Program-made: the position numbers and the translations under genes
The notes under the pieces: model-generated
The model's database searches: none
Seen by the model: the letters and a program-made list of their open reading frames with translations, nothing else
What the model was told of the DNA's origin: nothing
Shown here: piece by piece, positions 1 to 5,989 of the stretch
How the letters are laid out: every line of letters begins with the position of its first letter
Position numbering within the stretch: position 1 is the stretch's first letter
Origin: SOIA01 sp964348015
GTDB lineage: Bacteria; Acidobacteriota; Aminicenantia; Aminicenantales; Aminicenantaceae
Direction of reading: 5' to 3'
NCBI GenBank assembly: GCA_964348015.1
Contig: CAYGBC010000037.1
Span: 1-64,000, forward strand
Length of the DNA: 64,000 nucleotides

Positions 1-312
1 CAGTAATAACTCCGCTAAAGCTTGCTTCAACTCCTCATTCTCAGCCCTTAACTCTTTGACTTCATCAGAACCTGCCTCTCTGACAGTATCACCAGTCAGT
101 TGCCTCTTGCCTGCCTCCAAAAACGCCTTGCTCCATTTGTAATACATCGTAGGGTGAATACCTTCTCTCCGACAAAGATCCGTTATGCTCTCTTCGCCTC
201 TCAGCCCCACTAATACAATCCGAATCTTCTCCTCGGCTGTGAACTTACGGCGGGTTTTGCGTTTAATATCCCGGACTATGGATTCAGGTGAGGCTTTTGT
301 CTTGACACTCAT
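1..312 (-). CDS. IS3-family transposase OrfA (HTH subunit), cut by window edge
   Basis: The start codon is at 312 and the reading frame runs off the left edge of the window, so only the first ~104 residues are seen. The product has the IS3/IS911 OrfA pattern: a basic N-terminus, then RKFTAEEKIRIVLVGLRGEE, then a helix-turn-helix (SITDLCRREGIHPTMYYKWS, about residues 42-61), then a charged leucine-zipper-like helix (about residues 85-103) as used for OrfA multimerisation. OrfA binds the element's terminal inverted repeats and, with OrfB made by frameshifting, catalyses transposition; OrfB would lie to the left. The start overlaps the 3' end of the neighbouring 121-codon gene by about 29 bases, so the insertion may have replaced that gene's original end. 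I see no clear terminal inverted repeat. Confidence 0.85.
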   Translation of the reverse strand, partial: MSVKTKASPESIVRDIKRKTRRKFTAEEKIRIVLVGLRGEESITDLCRREGIHPTMYYKWSKAFLEAGKRQLTGDTVREAGSDEVKELRAENEELKQALAELLL

Positions 313-649
313 AGATATCTCCTTGCTTGGTTTTATTATACGCAAACCATAGCTTAGAAAATATCATGCGGTGTCCAAATCTTGCTGACGTCAAATAATC
401 AAATATCTCTTTAGCCTTTTTAGAATTGCCTTCAATGACGGGCTCCCAGCGTTCGTGATAAAATCGGTTTTTGTATTTGCCCATTTCTGGAATCATCTTT
501 TCTTCCTCACCATCAAAAGGAAAAAAGTAATCCAATGCAAGCAGTTCCTCCCATCGGAATTTCAGGATTCCGTAAAAAACCTTTAGGCCATTCTGAAAGG
601 CTTTTTTCTTGTTCTTACCGTAACAAACGGTGACATCAACTGTGTGCAT
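284..649 (-). CDS. Small hypothetical protein (121 aa)
   Basis: I do not recognise the family. The start at 649 is preceded by a strong AGGAGG five bases upstream. The product is basic and aromatic-rich (for example YKNRFYHERWEPVIEG), with no signal peptide or membrane segment, so it is probably cytoplasmic. It is the last of three small same-strand genes (with 743-1093 and 1093-1281), all with near-consensus ribosome-binding sites, which argues for real translation. The last ~9 codons overlap the transposase start, so the C-terminus may be chimeric, created when the IS element inserted. The N-terminal and central parts look coding. Confidence is moderate that it is a gene and nil on function. 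Confidence 0.55.
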   Translation of the reverse strand: MHTVDVTVCYGKNKKKAFQNGLKVFYGILKFRWEELLALDYFFPFDGEEEKMIPEMGKYKNRFYHERWEPVIEGNSKKAKEIFDYLTSARFGHRMIFSKLWFAYNKTKQGDIYECQDKSLT

Positions 650-670
650 ATTTTCCTCCTAAAGTGGATT

Positions 671-698
671 AGAGGCAGGGATTTGACTCCCTGCCTCT
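671..698 (+). terminator. Perfect 11-bp hairpin with T-rich tail on the plus strand
   Basis: AGAGGCAGGGA (671-681) pairs perfectly with TCCCTGCCTCT (688-698) around a 6-base loop. The plus strand continues into TTTGTCTTT, giving terminator form in that direction. The minus strand, on which the flanking genes lie, has no T-run after the stem. It sits between the 116-codon and 121-codon genes and might terminate plus-strand antisense transcription or attenuate the minus-strand transcript. Confidence 0.45.
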
Positions 699-742
699 TT
701 TGTCTTTAACAACTTCAGCTCTTCTTAGCTTGGGATTTTGCT

Positions 743-1093
743 TCAGCTTTTTTTCTGCATTCTTTCAATCTCTTTCTTATATGCATCCACGTCCCCATAG
801 CGATAAAGACTTTTCTCGTCGAAATCCTTTGGCTCAATCTCTACAATTTTCCAAGTTTCAGGTTGTTTTTCCAAAATGAGGACTTCCTCCTCTTCCCGCT
901 CACGGTCTGAGAGTTGCTTGACCTTTGAAATCAAAACCGATGAATAGAGGTAAGCATAGGCACTTGAAGTCAGCACACTGCGTCCTCCTTCAATCGCCTG
1001 CTCCAAGGTATCAAATCGTAAACCCTCAAAGCCTGACCCCATCCAATCCAAAAGCCCAACTCGGTAATATTCTGTTAATTTTTCTTTCGACAT
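743..1093 (-). CDS. Small hypothetical protein (116 aa)
   Basis: Family not recognised. The start codon at 1093 is preceded by AGGAGG, and the start overlaps the stop of the upstream 62-codon gene in a TAATG arrangement, so the two are translationally coupled. The product is acidic and highly charged in its second half (a DREREEEEVLILEKQPETW-like stretch, then a KKEIERMQKKS tail), with no export signal. Residues ~18-24 (MGSGFEG) are encoded by an 18-base sequence that occurs identically at 7688-7705; this may be chance or an absorbed repeat. It forms one transcription unit with 1093-1281 and probably 284-649. Confidence 0.6.
   Translation of the reverse strand: MSKEKLTEYYRVGLLDWMGSGFEGLRFDTLEQAIEGGRSVLTSSAYAYLYSSVLISKVKQLSDREREEEEVLILEKQPETWKIVEIEPKDFDEKSLYRYGDVDAYKKEIERMQKKS
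1025..1042 (-). repeat. 18-base dispersed sequence, copy 1
   Basis: Minus-strand TGGGGTCAGGCTTTGAGG is identical to 7688-7705 and close to TGGGGTCAGACTTTGA at 63980-63995. Here it lies inside the 116-codon gene. From memory, GGGGTCAG-type sequences occur in repeats that accompany REP-associated transposases, but that link is inference. Confidence 0.4.
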
Positions 1094-1281
1094 TATTTTT
1101 CCTCCTCATTTTCTTTAGGTGCGTCGCATCGCTTAATCTCAATGCTCGTGACAAAAGGCTCAATGACGCAAAAGCCATTCCCGAAACGATGGACAAATTC
1201 GTTGTAAAACTCATTGAAATCTTCGTAAGGCTGGTCGCCTATGATTTCTAGCGTCACCACTGCTTTGAAAAGATTTTCCAT
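1093..1281 (-). CDS. Small hypothetical protein (62 aa), first gene of a small-gene operon
   Basis: Family not recognised. The start at 1281 has AAGGAG about seven bases upstream, and its stop overlaps the start of the next gene (TAATG), which implies coupled translation. The product is acidic and aromatic-rich (for example YEDFNEFYNEFVHRFGNGF) and ends in a charged tail; no membrane or export signal is seen. A 7-bp inverted repeat at 1307-1326 lies just upstream and could be the operator of this three-gene unit. Size and context resemble accessory-island or phage-type orphan genes. Confidence 0.55.
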   Translation of the reverse strand: MENLFKAVVTLEIIGDQPYEDFNEFYNEFVHRFGNGFCVIEPFVTSIEIKRCDAPKENEEEK

Positions 1282-1306
1282 TTTAGTCTCCTTTTTTCGT
1301 TTTTTG

Positions 1307-1326
1307 ATACAGCTCTACTGCTGTAT
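1307..1326 (-). promoter_or_regulatory. Operator-like inverted repeat upstream of the small-gene operon
   Basis: ATACAGC (1307-1313) and GCTGTAT (1320-1326) form a 7-bp dyad with a 6-base spacer, 25 bases upstream of the start codon at 1281. Position and size fit a repressor-binding site. A related dyad, GTACTGT/ACAGTAC, sits at 5019-5039. Confidence 0.35.
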
Positions 1327-1373
1327 GGATAGACTGATAGGAAAAAAGGGTTAAGTGGGGGGAGGATTTGGTT

Positions 1374-1565
1374 TTATGAAGATGAGAAACATTTTGGGAA
1401 CTCCTTCTCTTGGATTTTCGTTAAGGCACGAAGAAGCCAAGGTCGAAAGAGCTTATCCCAGCTCTCACCTTCTGCACCTTTTTTTGAAAGGGTGTGCCAT
1501 CCCTTGGTGTTACTGATTTCTCTCTGAATGGTATCAAAAATTATACGGTTTGTCCATCCCCAAAT
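1374..1565 (-). pseudogene. Stop-to-stop frame without a start codon; possible gene fragment
   Basis: In the otherwise gene-free 1282-1662 stretch, the minus strand has a 64-codon open frame between TGA (1566-1568) and TAA (1374-1376), with no usable ATG at its start. The residue choice looks protein-like, with segments such as SNTKGWHTLSKKGAEGESWD and KLFRPWLLRALTKIQEKEF. I do not recognise the parent family. It could be the C-terminal remnant of a gene decayed or cut by mobile-element activity. Apart from this and the dyad at 1307-1326, I see nothing in the gap. Confidence 0.3.
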
Positions 1566-1662
1566 TCAGATTTTTCCTGCACGAGATGTATATGGATATA
1601 AGGGGAATCAGCAATCCGATGATGTTAGAAAATTCTTGACTAGCTATTCGGCTGGTTATTTA

Positions 1663-1878
1663 TTAGTCTTTTTTTTCTTTTCTGTAACTCAGAATATCTC
1701 CAGGTTGACACTCTAATGCTTCACATAAGGCTTCAAGAGTAGAGAATCTTATGGCACGAGCATGCTCTTTCTTGAGAATGGAAAGGTTGGCAATAGTAAT
1801 TCCTACCTTTTTGGAGAGTTCTGTAAGGCTTATTTTCCGCTTAACCAACATAAGGTCAAGATTGACTTCAATAGGCAT
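1663..1878 (-). CDS. YozG-like Cro/C1-type HTH transcriptional regulator (71 aa)
   Basis: This is almost nothing but a small helix-turn-helix domain of the HTH_26/YozG type. MLVKRKISLTELSKKVGIT supplies helices 1-2, IANLSILKKEHARAIRFSTL the recognition region, and LEALCEALECQPGDILSY the usual final helix and end motif. The start at 1878 has AAGGAG eight bases upstream. It lies 10 bases downstream of a DUF2975 membrane protein in the same operon, the known yoaS/yozG-type pairing. The regulator probably binds the AT-rich upstream region and is controlled by its membrane partner, but the signal is unknown for the family. Confidence 0.88.
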   Translation of the reverse strand: MPIEVNLDLMLVKRKISLTELSKKVGITIANLSILKKEHARAIRFSTLEALCEALECQPGDILSYRKEKKD

Positions 1879-1888
1879 GAGTAGCTCC

Positions 1889-2395
1889 TTATATAGTCAG
1901 CTTTTGCTCATCTTTTAGAACCACACCCAGCTCAAACACCTTGGCAATGACCAGAATGCCGAATCCCAAGAATGCCAGTTTAAATAAACTCCCCCAAAGT
2001 ATATCCCCTAAATCCGTTGTAGAAAATGTTGGTTGGAATCCTTTCATCCATATCTTGCTAAAGATATCCACGGGTACCAAGGCAAATACACCATAGGCTA
2101 TTCTTCGTATACGACCAGGATTCATCTGGTCAAAAGGATTACTTTCTTTGACTGTAAGCATAAGCTTTCGGAGAAAGTATATAATCCAGAGGTAGACCAC
2201 TGAAGAAAACAGGCTGTAGAAATATCCGCTGACAAATAAAATAGGCAATTTTTCTGTGAATACACGTATCAGTCTAAAAGGTGTCAAAATAGCAGTCGTA
2301 CAAAATCCGATGATAGCAACTATCAAGAATAGATTAACTAAAAGGCTGAATGCTCTAATAAGAGAAGATTGATTCCCATATTTTTTGTTTGTCAT
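1889..2395 (-). CDS. DUF2975 family membrane protein
   Basis: I chose the start at 2395 (MTNKKYGNQ...) because GGAGGGAGG precedes it; an in-frame ATG at 2491 would add an AT-rich non-coding-looking leader. The ~168-residue product has four hydrophobic helices: about residues 17-38 (LVNLFLIVAIIGFCTTAIL), 54-75, 99-118 and 139-160. A cytoplasmic loop contains NPFDQMNPGRIRRIAYGVF, where the NPF...N..RIR pattern is typical of DUF2975. It precedes a 71-residue HTH regulator by 10 bases. The pair is widespread in bacteria and is thought to be a membrane sensor-like protein with its cognate regulator; the stimulus is unknown. Confidence 0.85.
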   Translation of the reverse strand: MTNKKYGNQSSLIRAFSLLVNLFLIVAIIGFCTTAILTPFRLIRVFTEKLPILFVSGYFYSLFSSVVYLWIIYFLRKLMLTVKESNPFDQMNPGRIRRIAYGVFALVPVDIFSKIWMKGFQPTFSTTDLGDILWGSLFKLAFLGFGILVIAKVFELGVVLKDEQKLTI

Positions 2396-2439
2396 TGTTC
2401 CTCCCTCCAAAAACCGAATCGAATGTTCATTCATAGTTA

Positions 2440-2518
2440 ATGTAATAAAAATATTATTGATTGTCAATAAATAATTATTGATTATAAGCAATTATTTATT
2501 ATTAATTAATATATATAG
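2440..2518 (-). promoter_or_regulatory. AT-rich promoter/operator region of the DUF2975-HTH operon
   Basis: This block is almost pure A/T and contains dyads, including ATTGATTGTCAAT, and a second imperfect dyad centred on a TTATTGATTATAAGCAATTA-like sequence. It lies directly upstream of the DUF2975 start. The HTH protein encoded in the operon is the obvious candidate to bind it (inference). No single -35/-10 pair stands out. Confidence 0.4.
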
Positions 2519-3046
2519 ATGACTCCTCTTGCTGGACGCTGTGTGCCATTACATCGACGTGTGGTCGGTGTGGCAAGAGAGAGATTTCCTCTCAAAATTC
2601 TGCAAAAAAAATCAGCTGAGAGCCGAATTCTGAAGTCAAAACACAGAGGTTTCACTCACCAATCGTTCATGGTCTACCGCATCATTTCGTCGGCCCTGCT
2701 GTAGTAAAATCATCGCATCCTCAGACATCATGGCCGAGATATGCACGACTTCAGTTATTTATCCGTAAACTGCACACTGGCTACAGGGGCAAGAGCTATT
2801 TCTAGAAGAAGCTCAGGGCAGGATATGGTGATTTGAGAATCCGATGCATCTCGTGTTCACACAGATAGGTTTACGGGCGATTACGAGCACACCACCCCAA
2901 GAACGCCACATGAGCCAATGCCGACCTCTTCACTTTTATCATAGGAACTTTGCTAGAGTTTCCTCTTTTGATTCTCTTTAATATAGCTCTTTAGAGAAAT
3001 TAAGATGATGAAGCCAGGGCTTTAGGGGATTTGGATTATGAACAGA
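2519..3046. other. Gene-free stretch of 528 bases
   Basis: Both strands have frequent stops in all frames, and no RNA gene or long inverted repeat was found. Base composition is less AT-biased than the adjacent operator region. Some minus-strand pieces read as protein-like fragments broken by stops (for example RSALAHVAFLGWCARNRP), so it may be decayed coding DNA, but I cannot assign a family. Confidence 0.5.
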
Positions 3047-4204
3047 TTATTCCCAATTCATTTTATAAACAAAGACTTGGCGAAAACCGCTCTCTTTTTC
3101 CTCAATGCAGTAGAAGTGGTCGTTTTTAATTATTCTGTTTGGTCGGTCTGTTATAATGTTTTGAGAAACCTTTAGAGACTTGCGTCCGACGAAAATGCCT
3201 TCAGGATTAAAAATATCAAACTTGTACTCCCTGGAACCCTCTCCTCTCTCGTAGGTCATAACATAGAGCCTTCCCTTCTCATCCGTCAGAAAATAATGGA
3301 ATGGAGGTAAGGAAGAAGGAAAATATATTTTTTTCTTTGCGGCTTCATAAACCGAAGGATTGCTTTTAAACATGCCTAAGAATAGCTCTTTGTACTCTTC
3401 TGAAGGAGGGACCTTTATATAATCTTTTCTGATTTTTCTGATGAGATTACCGTTGAGGTCATAAACATAAATCTCGTAATCTCTCTCCTGGCTTCCAGTG
3501 AAGATTTTGCCTTGGCTTACATGAGCAACGATGCTATGTCTGATTCCTTTAATGCGCTGAGCGACAAGTGGAAAAGTCTCAATTCTGTCTAATTCTTTGA
3601 TTTCGTTGAATTGAGAATCATAGAGCATTACAATGTGCGAAGTTTTTTCAGATTCTTCCTTCGGATATCTTGTGATTCCCATGAGATAATTTCCGTTGTC
3701 AAGACAGATGGCTCCCGAAGCGTACCTTACATTTGTCTTAACCTCTCTGATTAGCGAACCATCAGGCTCGAAAAGCAGTAATTTCATACTGCTATGAGCC
3801 ACCAATTTATTATCCTCTGTGAAAATCATCATCGGTGCGCTGGTCAATTCCTCAGGTCCTTGACCTTTTTGGCAAAAAGATTTTAGATAATTTCCCTTAG
3901 CATCAAATTTAAAAATTAGGTTTTCTTTGCTGTGAGAATCTGAGAAATAAATGTTTCCTGTCGAGTCAACAGCAAAATCATGGATTTCTGTTAATCCAAT
4001 CCTAGCCAAATTTTCGCTCTCCAGGTCAATCACAAATTCTTCTTCTAAAGAGAATGTTGAAGGTTCCCTTTTTATCTGGTAAGGTTCGATGTGGTTGACA
4101 ATAACTTCCACTCCATCTTCACTTATCCTCTCAATCTTTTCATGTTCTGGAGTACAGTAAGAAAAGATAAGAAGGATTAAAATAAAAGTGATATATTTTT
4201 TCAT
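3047..4204 (-). CDS. Six-bladed beta-propeller lipoprotein
   Basis: A 385-residue exported protein. The N-terminus is a lipoprotein-type signal (MKKYITFILILLIFSYC) with Cys17 as the probable lipidated residue. The rest carries repeated NHL/6-bladed-propeller signatures: a DFAVDSTGNIYFSDSHS blade, an FKFDAKGNYLKSFCQKGQGP blade (the family's typical GqGPGE-like turn), LLLFEPDGSLIREV, YVYDLNGNLIRKI and FDIFNPEGIFVGRKSL. GGGAGG sits upstream of the start. It is likely anchored in the outer or inner membrane facing the periplasm. Such proteins are abundant in Bacteroidetes and Aminicenantes-like genomes, and their ligands are mostly unknown. It stands alone, so context adds nothing about its partner. 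Confidence 0.85.
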   Translation of the reverse strand: MKKYITFILILLIFSYCTPEHEKIERISEDGVEVIVNHIEPYQIKREPSTFSLEEEFVIDLESENLARIGLTEIHDFAVDSTGNIYFSDSHSKENLIFKFDAKGNYLKSFCQKGQGPEELTSAPMMIFTEDNKLVAHSSMKLLLFEPDGSLIREVKTNVRYASGAICLDNGNYLMGITRYPKEESEKTSHIVMLYDSQFNEIKELDRIETFPLVAQRIKGIRHSIVAHVSQGKIFTGSQERDYEIYVYDLNGNLIRKIRKDYIKVPPSEEYKELFLGMFKSNPSVYEAAKKKIYFPSSLPPFHYFLTDEKGRLYVMTYERGEGSREYKFDIFNPEGIFVGRKSLKVSQNIITDRPNRIIKNDHFYCIEEKESGFRQVFVYKMNWE

Positions 4205-4349
4205 TTTTCCCTCCCTTTTTTATATTTTACTGCTTCTGAAGGAAGATGAACAGGAGCTTTAAATTTATTTTTTACTCCAACGCTTAATTCCAAATTTTCT
4301 CAACTGCATGCATTCTGCGATTGAGCGTTTTTTAGGCGTTTTCTCTTTC

Positions 4350-4760
4350 TCAAGTCTTTCCTCCCACGAAGCCAGCCCACAGCTCTCCGTTACTGAAACA
4401 GACTCCACCTTCATTCTCGCTTATGGTCATACAGGTGTATGTGGTCGGCGAGCCATCAATGGTTACCGTAAATTTCACAACCAAATCTTCTGCTCCATCT
4501 GCCAAATTGAAAATATAGAAAAATTTGTCTTTAGGGAACTTTGTCCATGTTTCTCCTGATTTTTCAATCTCTGGAAGAAAGACATCTCTGCTTGCCCCTC
4601 CTGGGTCTAGGAATTGGACTTTCATATGATATAGCTTCAGATTAAAAGTGCCAGAAAGGGTTACTGTGGCCACTTGAATCTTTTCGCCTTTGGCTTTTAG
4701 TTTTTTAAACACATTGCGTTTAAACGTTTCATAATCACCTTTTTTCACATTGCGTTCCAT
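4350..4760 (-). CDS. Hypothetical beta-rich protein (136 aa)
   Basis: Family not recognised. After a basic N-terminal ~28 residues, the sequence alternates hydrophobic and polar residues as in a beta sandwich (IQVATVTLSGTFNLKLYHMK, LVVKFTVTIDGSPTTYTCMT). No signal peptide is present. GGAG lies about nine bases upstream of the ATG at 4760, and the start directly follows a TAG stop of a doubtful upstream 63-codon frame. It lies at the end of a same-strand series starting with the winged-helix gene at 5593. Composition looks coding; function unknown. Confidence 0.55.
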   Translation of the reverse strand: MERNVKKGDYETFKRNVFKKLKAKGEKIQVATVTLSGTFNLKLYHMKVQFLDPGGASRDVFLPEIEKSGETWTKFPKDKFFYIFNLADGAEDLVVKFTVTIDGSPTTYTCMTISENEGGVCFSNGELWAGFVGGKT

Positions 4761-4952
4761 CTATCTTTTCTCCAATTCATAAGGCCTCTCATGCTGTGTC
4801 ATTTTCACAAGGCCTTTTGCTGGAAGGAGATTTTTTGTTTTCCTCCCAGTTAAGGTTTTTGCTTCCCGAAGGGAAGCTCCCCGAAGGGGATGGCCATTCA
4901 TTTTGGAGATAACTCTTACTTCGTAAGAGTTATCATTCTCTTTATTAATCAT
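4761..4952 (-). CDS. Doubtful 63-codon frame over a palindrome-rich region
   Basis: The frame ends immediately before the ATG at 4760. The start (4952) has only a weak AAGGA about 12 bases upstream, supplied by a tandem repeat. Most of its length is occupied by five strong inverted repeats, which force its codons (for example the GASLREAK part comes from two adjacent perfect palindromes). The protein is basic with no recognisable domain. I think a structured RNA or DNA element is the more likely primary function, with coding potential incidental. The tight TAG-ATG junction with the next gene is the main argument for translation. Confidence 0.3.
   Translation of the reverse strand: MINKENDNSYEVRVISKMNGHPLRGASLREAKTLTGRKTKNLLPAKGLVKMTQHERPYELEKR
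4781..4934 (-). ncRNA. Array of five strong hairpins; candidate structured RNA or DNA element
   Basis: Reading the minus strand 5' to 3': a perfect 12-bp palindrome with GAA centre (4908-4934); a TCCC/GGGA stem closed by a C(TTCG)G tetraloop (4878-4890); a GCTTCC/GGAAGC stem, again with C(TTCG)G (4861-4877); a 9-bp stem CTGGGAGGA/TCCTTCCAG with one G-T pair (4820-4849); and a compound stem AAGGCCT/AGGCCTT enclosing TGTG/CACA (4781-4816). Together these cover most of 150 bases. Stable UUCG loops are typical of folded RNA and appear in this sense only on the minus strand. No U-tract follows. It could also be a replication or recombination site. Confidence 0.45.
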
Positions 4953-4957
4953 TATTG

Positions 4958-4984
4958 CTTAGTATCCTTAGTATCCTTAGTATG
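4958..4984 (+). repeat. Three tandem 9-base units (CTTAGTATC)
   Basis: CTTAGTATC occurs at 4958-4966 and 4967-4975, followed by CTTAGTATG at 4976-4984 and a partial continuation. On the minus strand this reads as repeated AAGGATACT, which incidentally makes Shine-Dalgarno-like AAGGA sequences. Iteron-like spacing is possible but the unit is short. Confidence 0.6.
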
Positions 4985-5004
4985 ATTAGCATACTTAGCC
5001 TATA

Positions 5005-5118
5005 CTACAGGCCCATGGGTACTGTTTCCGATACAGTACTCGGGGGTAAATATCGAACCTGTAAAATCGCTTTTTTTACAAGTGTTATTTCGCACATAAT
5101 GCTTTCAAAATGGGCCAT
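5005..5118 (-). CDS. Possible small protein (37 aa)
   Basis: A 37-codon frame starts at ATG 5118 with AGGAG ten bases upstream and ends with TAG at 5005-5007. It begins 13 bases after the winged-helix gene stops, as expected of an operon member. The product (MAHFESIMCEITLVKK...) has no known domain. Its end overlaps a 7-bp dyad, GTACTGT/ACAGTAC (5019-5039). The ribosome-binding site and spacing support translation, but a frame this short can arise by chance. Confidence 0.35.
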   Translation of the reverse strand: MAHFESIMCEITLVKKAILQVRYLPPSTVSETVPMGL

Positions 5119-5131
5119 AGTGTTATATCTC

Positions 5132-5593
5132 CTATAATGGTTTTTCCTTTGCTGTATATTTCTTCAGCTTGGCCTTTCTCTCCATCTCTTTGAGTTCAAG
5201 GCCTATTTCTTTCCACCAGCGTGCTACCTTTTCAATCTCGAATATGTTATAGACACCGTTGCCATCCTTCTTCTGCACTTTCTCTTTTGAGATAATAAGC
5301 TTTTCCTTTAAGTCCTTTATGACCTTTATGATTTTCTTCTCCGAGCGACCTACAGCTACAGCGATTCTTGCTATGGGCACGTGGCCAGGATTGCCCTCTT
5401 CCAATTCCTCAAGCAATACTGTTAAGACTCTAAACTCAAAATCTGTTAAGGCCTCTCCGACTTTGGTTAAAACTCTAGGACAGAAAAAATACTCTTTATG
5501 AATTTTTTTCCATCTCTTCAACCCATCTTCATTACTTTGAAAAAAGTGGCGATACCTTTTATTGGCCATGCTCTCTTTCTCCTTTTCGTTCAT
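5132..5593 (-). CDS. Winged-helix DNA-binding protein, replication/regulator type
   Basis: A basic 153-residue protein with a central winged-helix fold: FFCPRVLTKVGEALTDFEFR leads into LTVLLEELEEGNPGHVPIAR, IAVAVGRSEKKIIKVIKDLK is the helix-turn-helix, and LIISKEKVQKKDGNGVYNIF is the beta wing. This layout (fixed 'all loci read the same way' start, helix-turn-helix, wing) resembles DnaD-like or plasmid/phage helix-turn-helix proteins; I cannot name the family. Two starts are possible: 5593 (AGGA eight bases upstream) and 5569 (AGGAG nine bases upstream). It lies 60 bases below an intrinsic terminator that ends a multi-hairpin leader, so expression may be attenuated. Strong hairpins also follow it, which makes the gene stand out as the core of a small element. 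Confidence 0.65.
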   Translation of the reverse strand: MNEKEKESMANKRYRHFFQSNEDGLKRWKKIHKEYFFCPRVLTKVGEALTDFEFRVLTVLLEELEEGNPGHVPIARIAVAVGRSEKKIIKVIKDLKEKLIISKEKVQKKDGNGVYNIFEIEKVARWWKEIGLELKEMERKAKLKKYTAKEKPL

Positions 5594-5653
5594 CTTTCAT
5601 ATCCTAATCTCTCCTATTCAGCTTGAAGATTTTTTCTCTCTCCCAGCCTTCCC

Positions 5654-5860
5654 AATAAAAAAGGGAAGCCCATCGGCCATCTCTGACCTTTGAAGCCTCC
5701 CTCTTTATTCGGTTTAACGAGTCGTCGTTAATGACTCGCCAGCCTTCTTAGGGCTGGATTTCTCGGTTACGGATAAGTAACCACAAAACGTTTGGAATCG
5801 CTTGGTTTGGCTTGGGGGATTATTGCCATAACCTCAAGTGAAAACCTCTCCGTCAGGCAA
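5654..5860 (-). ncRNA. Multi-hairpin leader or small RNA ending in an intrinsic terminator
   Basis: On the minus strand, successive perfect stems are TTGCC/GGCAA (5823-5860, long loop), GGTTAC/GTAACC (5765-5782, 6-base loop), CCAGCC/GGCTGG (5739-5757), CGAGTC/GACTCG (5718-5738) and finally GGGAGGCT/GGCTTCCC with G-T wobbles and an inner GGTC/GGCC stem, followed by TTTTTTATT (5654-5701). The last is a textbook Rho-independent terminator in this direction only. It lies 60-270 bases upstream of the winged-helix start, so it could be an attenuated leader or an independent small RNA. I could not match it to a known riboswitch class. Confidence 0.55.
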
Positions 5861-5909
5861 CCTCTACTATTCATAAAACCTGCCGACACCCAATTCCTTT
5901 TTCTCAAAA

Positions 5910-5955
5910 GGGGACAGTCCTTTACTTCTGTAAAAAGACTTTAAAGGGCAGTCCC
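5910..5955. repeat. GGGACAGTCC palindromic repeat (module R2), stand-alone copy
   Basis: GGGGACAGTCC begins at 5910 and GGGCAGTCCC ends at 5955, around a ~25-base centre. It is the same module seen at 11280-11338, 38626-38676 and 47710-47760, here without the REP-like module R1. It lies in the otherwise gene-free stretch before the NYN gene. Confidence 0.6.
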
Positions 5956-5989
5956 ATTTTTCTCAATGCGGGTATATGTGATGAATAAT

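Noticed and set aside
1663..2395. DUF2975-HTH pair as a toxin-antitoxin system
   Set aside because: Gene order and HTH type match the yoaS/yozG pair; the membrane protein has four helices and no toxin-like feature.
2519..2704. 61-codon plus-strand frame after the AT-rich region
   Set aside because: No ribosome-binding site, Arg-rich composition without a domain, and it lies in a stop-dense region.
4958..4984. Tandem repeats as CRISPR or plasmid iterons
   Set aside because: The unit is 9 bases, contiguous, three copies only; no replication initiator of known type can be named, so origin status is unproven.
4781..5860. Retron or TnpB/IscB guide RNA as explanation for the hairpin arrays
   Set aside because: No reverse transcriptase, TnpB or IscB gene is present in the neighbourhood.
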